DNA of 64,000 bases from Mangifera indica (GCF_011075055.1 NC_058139.1:16637584-16701583); one strand, 5' to 3'; positions 30,823 through 43,239 are shown, counted from the stretch's first letter. Program-made: numbers and translations. Notes: generated by a model not told the origin, from the sequence alone.

Positions 30823-31926
30823 AAAATGTAACCTCTCCTAACTCATAGGTGTGTTATAGAAAAACGGCAAGAGTTCCCCTATTTTAGAGGGCCCGGGGAA
30901 TTTTTTTCTCTTTTTAATTATGCCTTATAACACTCCCAATTAACAATTCACACAAACCAGTCCTACCAATCGACTGGATTTTCAACACATAATCACAATT
31001 AATAAAATAAGTACATATATATATATACATATATAGATATAGTTATACACAATCACATATATACATATAAGAAACAAAATATATACATATCCACCAATAT
31101 CTTCATCAAGGCATAAAAATCAACAAAAACATGGTGCTTTTCTCCTTTAGCCTTATGTTTCATTATTACTCCCCGGGAACCTTTGTTACAACTCTTTACC
31201 TGTAAAATATTAAATTAAACGGAATGAGTGACCATGGCTCAGTAAGAAAATCATACTCAATACTCAAAATATTTCATACCAGTACTAATCTCTTCCATAC
31301 TCAGTGTATCTGGGCTATTCACAGACAAAATAATTGACACGGAAGACGCTTTAAACATATAGCATAATTCTTTTATTTAACCCATTTATTCATTTCCTTA
31401 CTATACGAATATGATTCACTTGTTATGATTTATGCATGTATGAGTGTCATGACTTTTCTATTTTCTGATCATACATCTTTCTCAACTCTTTATCAGCCAC
31501 ATAGGCTTGCATGTATGATTCTAATGCGAATGACTTTCATAAAATATTTGCTAATTCTTTCTCTATTTTTTTTTTCAAATATTTTCATTGACCGGTCTAG
31601 ACTACATATGACAGTACTTGCAGTCACCATACAAGATACAATTCTCTCATACATGTATATTTCACTATTTTTTTTTCTTTGCTGTCTACACAGTACAACT
31701 AATATTTTTCTTTTTGCTTTGCTGTCCACACAGTACAACTAATAACTTTCTTTGTTGTCCACATAGTACAACTGATATTTTTTTTTTGTTGTCCATACAG
31801 TACAGCTCGCGTGTAAGGATTTTAAGTATGTTTTCTGCTTTCCTGTATCATATGAGTCATTATAAAACCAAAAATACTTGTTTTTCATTTTCTGAAAACA
31901 TGCATAACTTAGAAAATGTTTGTCCT

Positions 31927-34900
31927 TTTTTTTTTTTGGTAAGTAATTAATGATTTTATACCAAAGAAAAGATGTACAAGTGGTTTATCTAGGACAAAGT
32001 CCCTAGATTAAACCTAACACAAGCATACCTAGGACAAGCCCCTAGGTTATGCCAAAACATAATGCAATATAAGAAGCACAAATAAAATTACAATAGACTC
32101 AAAGCTACAGCTCACATGTAAGTGCACTTAATGGAGCAAATAGTGGAAAGAGCACCAAAGCTACAAAACAAAATGAATTCGGCTAAGGTGAGCAAACAGC
32201 CGAAACTACAAGCCATACAAGGAATCACATAAGTATGAAACTAGATACAAGAAACACAAGACACATCACTTCCAATATCCGAAATTCAACAAGTTAACAA
32301 TATATAGATCGTGGCAAGTCCCATATCAATGCAATGGAGTCATTTATGCTTGAACTTTGAATGTTTAACAAGGACGAAGCTCTAGCTTTCACACAATCCT
32401 TGATGGCGGCAATAATCCTCTCTTTTGGAGATTTGCTCCTACCAAAGAAGACATTGTTGCGTTCACCCCATATGTAGTATAAAGTGGCACCAAAGCAAAG
32501 CTTACAAATAATGTGTAATAGATTATCTCCCTTCCATTTATCTGCATAAAAAAGAACAAGAGTGCCCCAAGGATGGGGGGGGAATATCAAACCGGCAAAG
32601 ATTTGCAAAATGGCTCCATATGGCGGCAGAATATGGGCATTGAAAAAAGAGATGATCCATGCTTTCCGGAGCCAAATTGCATAGGCCACACATATTGTTT
32701 GGGATGATGCCAAGGTTATATAGCTTATCCTTGGTCTTCATACCACCCTTGATACCCAACCATGCAATGAATGAGTGCCTAGGGAAATGTCTTTTGAACC
32801 AAATGATACTATACCATGGGACTTTAGATTTGGATTCCCTAATGCTATTCCAAGCCAATTTGATGGAGAATTGACCATTGGCTCTTGGTTTCCACCAAAG
32901 GATATCATCACCATGAGAAGGAGGAGGCATGATGGTATTTTTTATTTCTAAAAGAGCTGTAGAATTTGTCAATGGCCATTTCCATGTTACTTCCCCAATC
33001 ACCTCCTTGACTTTACAATGCAACGGAAGCCTTGAGTCATAAACCACCCTAGGGCCATATTTGTCTAAAAGGGGTCCTAGAGGGTGCCAATTGTCATACC
33101 AAAGGTGAGTATTCTGCCCATTTCCTACAATTCTTTGGATTTTTCCTTTAATGCTTTCCCTAAGCGAAAGCAATTTCCTCCAAACCCATGAACAATTGCT
33201 ACTAGGTTTAATCTCCCAAAAGCTTTTATTTCTAATGTGATTATCATTGATCCAATCAGCCCATAACGATGTTCCAACATTTAGAAGGAGTTTCCATATA
33301 TGCTTCATCATAGCAGCCTTGTTCCAAGATTTGCTTTTCATAATGCCCAATCCTCCTTCCTCTTTTGGAAGACAAATATCATCCCAAACGACTTTTGCCT
33401 TCTTACTACAGGATATGTCTCCACACCAAAGGAAATTTCTAAGGTAGCCATCAATTACCTTATGAACTTTTGCGGGAAGGATAAATGTAGAAGACCAATA
33501 TACTTGGATGCTAAAGAGAATAGCCTTGATAAGAATAAGTCTTCCAGCATAAGAAAGGAATTTGCTTTTCCAAGAGGAGATCCTCGCCACAATCTTGTCA
33601 ATGAGGGGTTTGCAATCATCAATCCTTAGTTTAGATGAAATCATAGGGACACCAAGATATTTAAAAGGGAGAGGGCCAAATTCAATGCCAAGGATTGATT
33701 TTAGGTGTTCCGCTTCAGCGTTATTGACTCCGGAAAGGTAGATATTGCTCTTGGACAGATTTGCTTTAAGCCCGGACCAAGAATGGAAGCAATCTAATAC
33801 CTCTTTTATAAGAGATATGGAATAGACATCCGCCCTACAAAAAATCATGAGGTCATCCGCAAAACATAGGTGAGTGATGTTATTCTTTTTACACTTCCAA
33901 TGATGGCTGAACTGAGCATTCTCCTTTAGGTCACTAAGCATGCAAGAGAGCACCTCCATAGCAATGACAAAAAGGTGAGGAGAGAGTGGATCCCCTTGCC
34001 TTAACCCTCTAGCACTTTTGAAGAAGCCAACAAGTTCACCATTTAGGCCCACCGAAAACATAGGACTCGTGATGCAGCTCCTTATCCAAGTTATGAATGT
34101 TTGCGGCATGTCAATGGAATCAAGGGCAGCAAGCAAGAAATCCCAATTTAAGGTGTCATAAGCTTTCATAATATCAATCTTAATGGCACATTTCTTTTCA
34201 TGAGTGTTTTTATGGTAACCATGCATAAGCTCTTGGCATAAAAGGATGTTTTCACCTATGCTACGGCCTCCCACAAAGGCACCTTGAGCTTTGTTTATGA
34301 ATTGCGGAAGAATGACCTTGAGGCGGTTTGCCATGATTTTAGTGATGCATTTGTACAAAGTGTTGCAGCAAGCAATAGGCCTGAAATCCTTGCAAAAAGT
34401 AGGATTAGTAACTTTAGGAACAAGTGCAAGAATAGTGCAATTTACCTCTTTTAAAAGGTGGCCTGTTTTGAAGAAGTGTTTTATGGCCCTTATAATATCA
34501 TCACCAATGATGTTCCATGTCGACTTGAAAAAACATGCACCATATCCATCCGGACCCGAGGCCTTGTTATTATCCATGGCAAAAATGGTTTCTTTGATTT
34601 CCTCCGCTGAAATTTCTTTGATGAGCATTTCTTTTTCCTCATTTCCAAGCCGGAATTTGACTACCTTTTTGAGCTGCTCAAGGTTCACATTTGAATGCCC
34701 CCTTACATTTAGGATAGATTTGAAATGGTCCACAAATTCCTCCTTCACCTCCTCCATGCCATGAACAAAAGTACCATTCTCCCTTTGGATCCCATAGATA
34801 GAGTTTCTATTTCTTCTGCCTTTGATGCTTTTGAAGAAGAATTTAGTGTTTTGATCGCCTTCCTTAAGCCAATGAACTCTTGATTTTTGTCTAGCCAAAG

Positions 34901-35530
34901 ATTCCTCAGCTAAAGAAATGGATCTATAGGATTCCAAACTTATTTTCTCCTCACGAGCAAGATCCTCATCCAAGGGGTTTATCCGGAGAAGCTCTTGGAC
35001 ATTTTCAAGTTGTCTTCTAGCTTCTAACACTCTTTCGGAAATGTGACTAAAATACTCCTTATTGAACTTTTTTAATTCAACTTTCAGTTTTTTAAGTTTG
35101 CTTGTCACCTTGTACATGGGGCTGCCTTGTGCTTCTTGGTTCCATACTTCAGCAACAACATTGAGAAAGTTTTCATGGTGTGTCCACATATTGTAGAATT
35201 TGAACGGAACTTTCCTACAATCTTCTATGGTGCCAATTCTCACCAAACACGGAGAATGATCGGAAATTGAGGGGTTGAGGAATTGAGCCATGGCATTTGG
35301 GAATAAATCTTTCCAAGAATCATTGATGAGAGCCCTATCAAGTTTGCATGCAATCCTTCTCCCTCCTTCACTACAATTGCTCCAAGTTAGGAGATGACCC
35401 ATGAACCTTAGGTCATCCAATTCAGCCTCTCTCATACAATTACTAAGGTCATCACAGTAGTAGTTTCCCCAAGCAGCCCCACCAATCTTTTCTAGGGGGT
35501 GTTTGATGGTGTTGAAATCGCCCATTATTT
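31927..35530 (-). mobile_element. 5'-truncated L1-type LINE (about 3.6 kb)
   Basis: Inserted in the 5' LTR of copy A with target-site duplication TTTGTCCT (31919-31926 and 35531-35538). The A tail reads as a T run at 31927-31938 on the plus strand, so the element is on the minus strand. The 5' end starts within the endonuclease domain, so about half of ORF2's endonuclease and all of ORF1 are missing. Target-primed reverse transcription normally leaves such truncations. The 3' untranslated region is about 31939-32293. Confidence 0.92.
32294..35530 (-). pseudogene. LINE ORF2: endonuclease C-terminus and reverse transcriptase
   Basis: The frame enters at IMGDFNTI and is open for about 1000 codons. 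It shows endonuclease motifs GDFN and ISDHSPC, the reverse transcriptase motifs KIDIMKAYDTLNWDFL, ARGLRQGDPLSPHLF and CFADDLMIF (FADD catalytic pair), and a C-terminal zinc ribbon, CGLCNLAPESMDHLFFQC. The frame is lost at a run of eight G on the plus strand (32575-32582). The remaining C-terminus (CFGATLYYIWGERNNVFFG) lies in another frame ending at 32294, so a one- or two-base change in the homopolymer probably broke it. The first 12 residues of the longest open frame come from the LTR, not the LINE. The long open core suggests a fairly young insertion. Confidence 0.9.
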
Positions 35531-36113
35531 TTTGTCCTCTTTCTTTATTTTTTTCTAAATAATGCATATGCTATGATTCCTCATGTATGCATGTATAATC
35601 ATAATATGAAATATGCTCATTCATTGTTTTCCCTTATTCTTTTCACTCCTTATCAAACATCATATTATTTTCTCAAGCATTTATTTATATCTCATGCATC
35701 AAATTAATTTCAAAATATATAATATAAACTTAATATAAGGGCTATTCCACATATCATGCACATAATTAAGCAAAAATTAACTTAATGCAAATTCTTTCAT
35801 CAATTCATCATTTCTCATATATTCAACACACAAAATCCACAAAGCTAACCCTAGGAATATGAAATGTCTAAAATACCCTTATGGCCAAAAATTACATCAT
35901 GAATCCTAATGAATTTCTTTATCCATTTAAGCATAAATCACCTTAATTCTAATACCTTACACACTTATATAAATAAAGGTTATTTAAATAACCTAACTCA
36001 AATTACTTCAAGTATGTAAAGTATGAAATTCTTATCTTTTCCTTGGTAATTAGGTGATTTAAGCTTATCTTCCTTCTTTTCTTCTTCCTAGCAACCTGAA
36101 TCCGGGTGTTGCA

Positions 36114-36480
36114 ATACGACATCGAGGTATTGTACACAGGGAGTTAGAAGGGGCTTGCATGGTGCATGCAACCCCTACATGACATTTATACTAGCATTAT
36201 AAGAGACAATGAATTTTTGGACCACTTTTGGTTGTACACCACAAGTAGATTAGCTGATATCATGTCGAGCAGAGGGTATCCCCTAATAGGGCAAAGGTTC
36301 TGGTGATTGCAATATTTTTATGTCACATTTCATAGAGTGTATCGTAGTCTAGATTTTCTTCAAGAGTTGTCCACCTTTATGTGTCAGCATTTGACCTCGC
36401 AGTTGTATTTTAACTGCCTCGAGTAGATCGTATATGTATATTTATATTATCATTATTTATTTTACTGATTTCTAAGTTGT
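36114..36480 (+). pseudogene. Fragment 3 of the decayed multi-exon gene
   Basis: Sequence directly after copy A's target-site duplication reads, on the plus strand, KGLAWCMQPLHDIYTSIIRD and FLDHFWLYTTSRLADIMSSR before a stop, which looks like real former coding sequence. It would have joined 23493 before copy A inserted. I cannot name the domain. Confidence 0.35.
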
Positions 36481-36502
36481 TATGTATATATTTTATTGTA
36501 TA

Positions 36503-37262
36503 GGGTAAAGGACTATTTTCCACCCAAGTTTTAGCTAAAATTCAAAATTACACTTGCGACACTTGAAAAACCCAAACTCCTACCTATGACACAACTTCTA
36601 TTAACTTTTTTTATTAGAAGTAAGAATAAAATAGTTATTTTATTGTTTATATTAAAAAGATATAAAATTTGTTACTTTCCCCCAAGTTTTAGAAACTAAC
36701 ATTTTACCTTTGCCTAAAGTTTTCAAACTTTGAAAAGTAACATTTTCACCCCCAAACCTAGGGTTTTCATATTTTTCAAACTTAGTCATCCCTTAGAACT
36801 TTCAAAAATAGCAACTTCTTCATCATGCGGTGTGACTAAGAGAGGGAGATCTCTACTTTAAACCACTTGTCGTCACACCAAGAGAAGGAGGAGATCATAG
36901 ACAATGTCGGAGGGGATGTCAAACACTAAAAGTGAAGAGTGCGGGTGAAACTGCTATTTTTAAAAATTCTAGGGGCAACTGAGCATGAAAAATATGGAAC
37001 CCTAGGTTTGAGGGTAAAAATGTTACTTTTCAAAGTTTGAAAACTTTAGGCAATGGTGAAATATTAGTTTCTAAAACCTGGGGAGAAAAAAATAGTAAAT
37101 TTTATATCTTTTTAATATAAACAGTAAAATGACCATTTAACTTTTACTTTTAATAGAAAAAGTTAATAGAAATTAGACCATTGGTGGGAGTTTGAGTTTT
37201 TCAACTGTCGTGGGTATGATTTTGAATTTCAGCTAAAACTTGGGTGGGAAATAGTCTTTTTC
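36503..37262. mobile_element. Non-autonomous MULE with long inverted arms, 760 bp
   Basis: An exact 11-bp repeat, TTTATTGTATA, flanks it at 36492-36502 and 37263-37273, within the 9-11 bp range for MULEs. Both arms begin with G and share GACTATTT(T/C)CCACCCAAG, and the inverted match continues (TTTTAGCTAAAATTCAAAAT on the left against its complement on the right) for around 300 bp, so the element could fold into one large hairpin with a short loop near 36850-36930. No protein is encoded. Its ends resemble those of the MULE at 5842-6630. Confidence 0.85.
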
Positions 37263-37273
37263 TTTATTGTATA

Positions 37274-37871
37274 TGGTTATGTGTTTGACATACATTGTTT
37301 ATCATTATATATGGGTATGCGTTTGATTTCATTTTTTTTTCCATTTTATCAATGATCTCGTATTCAAAATTTAAAATAAATAAAGAGTATTTAAGCAAAT
37401 TTTGAAACTTCTAAAGTTTTTTAAAAATATTTTACTTAAATTGAATTGTGAATTCATAAACTCATCAAAACGATCAACACAAAACTTGAACTCAGCTTAC
37501 AATTTCTTACACAAAGTGTCACTTATTCATTATTTAATCTTTTATAGAAAAAGGTGTGCTAGAAAATGCTATTCACTCCAAATTGCATTATCTTATAATT
37601 TCTACAAATTAGGCCCCAAATGCAATTCCAATATACCTAAGTTTCATACACAAGTATTTATAACACTTTAAACTATCATATCATCAAGTGTTGTACCAAT
37701 ATTGATCAAGGCAAGATAATTAAAAATGGAAGAAAATGGTAACTCTCTGCCAAGACACCCTAAATAATACACACACATATTAAAATAGCACCAAATTAGA
37801 ACACAAGCATAATTAATATATAAAGGATAAATCCACCAACCTTGGAACTCCACCAACTCTCCCTAAAAACA
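37274..37871. other. Unassigned AT-rich DNA
   Basis: Between the MULE and the hAT. Short chance frames only, nothing recognised. Confidence 0.4.
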
Positions 37872-37879
37872 AGTAAAAC

Positions 37880-39079
37880 TAGTATTGGCCACAGTTCATG
37901 AACCAACAGTTTCGGTTTGAAACTATCGGTTTACAATTCAAAAAAATAAGAACCCTAAACCAAAACAGTTACAGGACTGTTTATATCCTATTCGGAACCG
38001 ACGGTTCTAGTTCATGACCCCAATTCGAAACTAACATTGAACCGTCAATTCTAATACATGACCCTGATTTATTTTTTAAATTATTAATTATAATAATTAA
38101 AAATAAAAAAAGGCTTAGACTTAATTTTTCAATTAAACTTCCTATGTATCTTCTTGGGGTTTAGAATAATCAAAGCCTATATAGTTCTCTTATCTTTGCA
38201 TATCCGACAGTCGGCAGTACCCTCTTATCTTATCATTCACCTCCGCTATCTTGACTATTGCTCCACCTCTACATATTAGCTTCCACTTTCTTGCGTTGAA
38301 AAGTCTTCTACAAATTGATTTTTATTCATATTTGATATATATGAATATTGACCGAATCTTCTATTACCTGAAGAATTTTCACTACTTGTCATTTTTTGAT
38401 AATAAATAAAATTAATTATAAAAGATAATGAAAAAATAATAAATAATAAATAAAATTAATTATAGAAATAAATTCTATAATTAATTATGAATTGTATAAT
38501 AGAAATTAAAATTGTAATTAATAAAAAATAAAGAAAGAATTTAATTGAATTTGAGAAAAAGAGTTTGAAAGATTGAGAGAGTATTGAGAATTGAGAGAAT
38601 GAAAAATGAGAATAAATGAGAGAGTTTGAAAGATTGAGTGAGAAAGTTGAGAGATTGCGGGAATATTTATAAGAGAAATTTTGAAAAAAAAAAAAAGAGG
38701 TGGGGAAATGAAATTGTATAATTATGCAGGGGATGTCCTCTGCAAAAACTAAAAATGCAGGGGTTGTCCCAGCACTTTGTAGGGAACCAAACGGTCCCCC
38801 AAGGGGACTGTTTGGTTCTTTTTAAATTTTTAAAAATAAAAATAAAAAATTTTAATAATTTAATACCGCCGGTTCACAAGGCTTTGAACTGGAGGTTTAA
38901 CCACTGGTTTATGAACCGGTGGTTTGACGGTTTAAAAGTAGAAAAACTGAAACAAAATCTTCAAATTTCAGTTTTGGTTCCGGTTCATGCCGGTTCTAGT
39001 TCTGTTGGTTTCGATTCCAGTTTAAGACAAGCCCATTTTAGTCTGGTTCATAGGCCAAACCAGCCTGTGGCCAAGTCTA
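37880..39079. mobile_element. Non-autonomous hAT-type transposon, 1200 bp
   Basis: The 8-bp target-site duplication AGTAAAAC lies at 37872-37879 and 39080-39087. Inverted ends are TAGTATTGGCCACAGTTC and TAGACTTGGCCACAGGCT, sharing TTGGCCACAG. GGTTCA/TGAACC and CCGGTT motifs are repeated many times near both ends, as hAT transposase sites often are. The centre is AT-rich, with GAGAGA tracts. No transposase. Confidence 0.85.
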
Positions 39080-40029
39080 AGTAAAACATGCATTAATCAA
39101 ACAACAAAATGTTCATTCTAACAATTACATAAATAATGCTCATAATAACAACTATATAATTAAAACATTATTTACACTAAATATATTACATCACATATGA
39201 AGACAAGTACTCAAATGAAACATTAATCAAAGTATATCGATTATATATCATTTTAACAAATACATAAATCATATAATTAATAAAACTAAATAAAAAGGTT
39301 GTCAAGATTTTGTTCCTTTATCTCTTCTGGATAAACCCTATGGGACGGAGCTTGGAATCGGTGTTGGGTTTTTACATTGTGTGTTGGACATGTCTTGGTT
39401 GCTTACACTAACTACATACCTTGGGTGTAACAATCTCCCCCATGTGAATGACGTCAATTTCTATTTGAAAATTGAACCGGCGGTTTAACGGTTTAAAAGT
39501 AGAAAAACCAAAACCAAATCTTTAAATTTTGGTTTTGGTTTCAGTTCATGTCGGTTCTAGTTCTATTGGTTCCGATTCTGGTTTAGGACGAGCCCATTTT
39601 AGTCCGGTTCATAGGCCAAACCAGCCCATGGCCAAGTCTAAGTAAAACATGCATTAATCAAACAACAAAATGTTCATTCTAACAATTACATAAATAATGC
39701 TCATTATAACAACTATATAATTAAAACATTATTTACACTAAATATATTAGATCACATATGAAAACAAGTACTCAAATGAAACATAAAAAGGTATATCGAT
39801 TATATATCATTTTAACAAATACATAAATCATATAATTAATAAAACTAAATAAAAAGGTTGTCAAGATTTCATTCCTTTATCTCTTCTGGATGAACCCTAT
39901 GGGATGGAGCTTGGAATCGGTGTTGGGTTTTTACATTGTGTTTAGACATGCCTTGGTTGCTTACACTAACTACATACCTTGGGTGTAACAATCTCCCCCC
40001 TGTGAAGGACATCAATTTCTATTTGAAAA
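38914..40029. repeat. 561-bp tandem duplication spanning the hAT right end
   Basis: 38914-39474 and 39475-40029 are near-identical apart from scattered substitutions and small indels. Each copy contains the last about 165 bp of the hAT, its right target-site duplication and about 390 bp of downstream DNA. The duplication must postdate the hAT insertion. The second copy therefore has a hAT right end with no left end. Confidence 0.88.
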
Positions 40030-42150
40030 GCGACTCAATTGAGAACGATCGAGAATAAGGGGCAAGGTAACTCTTTCTTTGAGGGCATACAACCATTTTG
40101 ATTGGTTGTCGAGAGGATTGACAAGTCTTGTATACATTACACAGTAGCACTCAGTGGTAAAGAAAGGACGAACTTATGCATTCACATTTGTGAGCCCCAT
40201 GTGTCTCTCAATAGCAATGACATACTTGCATGAAATACGTGAAAGCTGAAACTTCTTGCATATACAAGATATTTCATTAAAGTCCATAATACCCATGTAT
40301 CCACTAGTACATAGTACTTGATACCAAACATTTGTAATTGGGTAAACCTCCAAGCGTGCAGTGTTTAAGAAATGGCGACCAAACTTCTCCTCTATCCATA
40401 GGGTAACATAGTTGGGACATTCATCTACAATTTAGAAAAAGCAATAGCACATCTGTTAATAACAAGCATAAAAGGAAAAAAGCATGCTCAAATAGATAAT
40501 GCTTATTAACTCGTACGTATTGGCATGGGTTCTTCTCCGATAAAACCATCACTGTAATGTGGCTCAAATAAACTCGACGAGCATTGTGATAGGCAGACCC
40601 ATGCATGTCTAATAAGGGCATTGAATGACTTTGCAATGTTAGTTGTCATTAGTTATACCGACGCCTTGAAAAATGGTCTTAATCTATCAGTGAAACCCCA
40701 CCTCATGCGAGTAAGCCCCAGCTTAAGGATTTACTGTATCAAGAGATCTCATCATAGCCTTAAAATTTGCTTCTGTATATGACTTTGCAACTTTCCAATA
40801 TAAACATGCAACCTATAAGTTTATAAATAATATGAGCACTTCATTATCAAAATTTATAAAATGTTAAACAGTACAAAAATTGTATACATGTATAAACATA
40901 TTACATGTGAGTTGCATTTGTACTTTGATTGCATGTTATAGAAAAAGTGATGACAACAACATCGATAGTATCATCTAGAAAGACTTTAGCCATTCCAAAG
41001 TATATAGCATAATGTCAATCCAAGATTATTACTAACTCTGGGATTTCATTGATGCATTTTGTAACCTTTGTCAGAAACCAACACCACATGTCATGATCTT
41101 TTTTTTTTATTGACACCAAAAGCAATTAAATATATCTAGTTATTACCATCGAGACCTACTGCAAAAAATAAATATCTAAGATATCGACCTGTATGGAAAG
41201 CAACGTCAATGCAAATAACAGATCGAATATATTATTTAAATGCACAAACGAAACATCTCAATGTCATAAAAAAAATAGTTAAATCGATGTTCATCGTCTG
41301 TTTCTATAGTTATCATAATTTTCGAATTAGCACGCTCTGAATTATAGTAATAATTAGGTAAAAGCATAAATGATTCTTTTGGTGAGCTCTCAATAAATTT
41401 AAAGTCCAATTTCTTGCTCACCAGACCTGTGAATATGAAATGTCAATTTTATATCTGCCAGCGATATCAATAATGATCTCTTCAGGTCAATAAATTCGAT
41501 CAATCAACACAAACTTTGACCTTATTAACTGATCTAAGCCTAGGCCATAACTTATTTGTGTTGTGGCATTATCTGATCAACTGAATATATGTAGGTTGGA
41601 TTCATTTTACCAATTCGGAAGGCTTGATTGGACTTGACTCTACTTTCTATTAAATACCATTAGCATTTTTCATCATAACACTTAATCTTTTATCGCCCCG
41701 TATCGGACTTAAGCACTTTGTATTGAAATTCTTTCTCCAAGGTAAATTGGCCCACAACATTTTTCAAGTGTTTTTGGTCATAAAAAATGTCACCAAGTTT
41801 TACAGCGTCCCCTTTTGGATCGATCTTGCACCACTTGATGATATTGAAGTCTGTGAAGGAAAATTGGGAAACCACTTAAACGGATTAGTGGAGACATTGT
41901 CAAAAAATGGTCTTGAATAATTTTTGCCACCCATAATAAGATCTTCAAGCTGTAACTATTTATATCATAGGTAACAGGTGACATATCCTCAGACTCTACC
42001 TCATCAAAAGAAATATCAGTCATCTCATTTACATTAAAGTCACCCCAATCAAAAACCCTTTCTTTCTCTTCATGAGCCTATTCATCAGCAATATAGAATA
42101 CATCATTATTAAAATCAATCAAGTCTTCCCAATTAGATTCTTTTTTCACT
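40030..42150 (-). pseudogene. Decayed MULE transposase gene
   Basis: Minus-strand pieces in changing frames match the usual order of plant MULE transposases. The N-terminal MuDR-type region is at 41875-41690 (KLGDIFYDQKHLKNVVGQFT then YKVLKSD). The segment SFMLLPNYYYNSERAN then IETDDEHRFNYFFYDIEMF is at 41421-41236. A YIRSVICIDVAFHTGRYL-like stretch follows near 41160-41220; the catalytic region is frameshifted. Toward 40200-40700 are pieces resembling the NALI/SWIM zinc-finger part. Many stops and frameshifts show it is dead. The N-terminal end is cut by chromovirus copy B at 42160. Confidence 0.6.
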
Positions 42151-43239
42151 TCATGAATTTGTAAAACCCAAATTTAGGTATGTCAATAAACTCTACTTCC
42201 AAAATTACCCTTAGAATTGATTTTATAACTTGTTGTTTAAAGAAATTATAAAAGAATTATTTAAAACCACTAAATGAGCAACAATTTTCAAAGAGGGTAA
42301 AATGGTCATTTTAGAAGGATTTAAGAGACAAAGTGGGAATGTAAATTGAATGGCACACTTGAAATTATATAATGGTGCTAAGGGTTTTTGGAAATTAGCT
42401 AAGGATAAAATAGTCATTTATGGAGAAGGTTAAGGCTAAATTAGTCCAAAATGCTTATAAAACAACCAAACTATTCATTTTCTTCTTCCTTGGCTGAGAA
42501 TTCTCCATAATTTTACTAAAGTTTTTCTTCAAATAAAAATTCACCAAAAAACCTAGCTAAACCACCTAATTTTCAGAGCCTCCAGTTATAAGAAATATAT
42601 ATCTATCAATTCTGATAAGTTTTAAGGTAAAAAGTTTAATTTTTAAGAGATGTCAAATTTAGAGTTTTGATGGATGATTATGTTGTTGGTTGATTAAGGT
42701 TGTTAGAAAGAAAAAAATAAGGAAGATAGACTTAAATCACTTAATTAGCAAAGAAAAAGTCAAAATTTCATGTTTTATATACTTGAAGTAATTTGAGTTA
42801 GGTTATTCAAATAACCTTTACTTGTATAAGTGTGTAGGGTATAGAATTAAGGTGATTTATGCGTAAAAAAATAAAGAAATTTATTAGGACTTATGATGTA
42901 ATCTTTTTGCTATAAGGGTATTTTAGATATTTTTTATTCCTAGAGTTAGCTTAGTTGATCTTGTGTATTGAGTATGTGAGAAATGATGAATTGATGGAAA
43001 AATTTGCACTAAGGGTAGACATATAACTTTTGGCCATGAGGGTAAAAGTGTCATTTTATGTGATATAAGTTAATTTTGCTTAATTATGTGCATGATATGT
43101 GTAAAAACCATTATAATAAATATGTATGATCATATGAAGGGCACCACATTTTTATCGATTTATATGTTTTTGGTGTCTATGTGCATATATTGTATATGTG
43201 ACTTTATGTGTATATATATATATCTCCTTGACGTATATA

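Larger units (their letters stand above)
23499..36113 (-). mobile_element. Chromovirus-type Ty3/gypsy element, copy A
   Basis: The element lies on the minus strand. Its 3' LTR is 23499-25229 and its 5' LTR is 30827-36113, enlarged by a LINE at 31927-35530. The 5-bp target-site duplication is ATATG (23494-23498) and ATACG (36114-36118), one mismatch apart. The interior encodes gag, protease, reverse transcriptase, RNase H, integrase and a chromodomain, in that order on the minus strand, the Ty3/gypsy order. A LINE fragment at 28015-28680 separates protease from reverse transcriptase. Stops and frameshifts are scattered throughout, so it is not autonomous. The chromodomain and GPF motif suggest a Tekay/Del-like chromovirus; clade is inference. 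Confidence 0.9.
30827..36113 (-). repeat. 5' LTR of copy A, split by a LINE
   Basis: LTR sequence covers 30827-31926 and 35531-36113. It starts TGTAACCTCTCC and ends GGGTGTTGCA, where the other LTRs have TTACA. It includes four short subrepeats (31670-31806) and an AT-rich tract near 31016-31055. The LINE sits at the equivalent of TTTGTCCTCTTTC in the intact LTR (about 24629). Confidence 0.88.

Noticed and set aside
34291..34764. 157-codon plus-strand frame
   Set aside because: Antisense shadow of the LINE reverse transcriptase frame.
37402..37671. 89-codon plus-strand frame
   Set aside because: Low-complexity AT-rich composition, no domain, no splice or start context.
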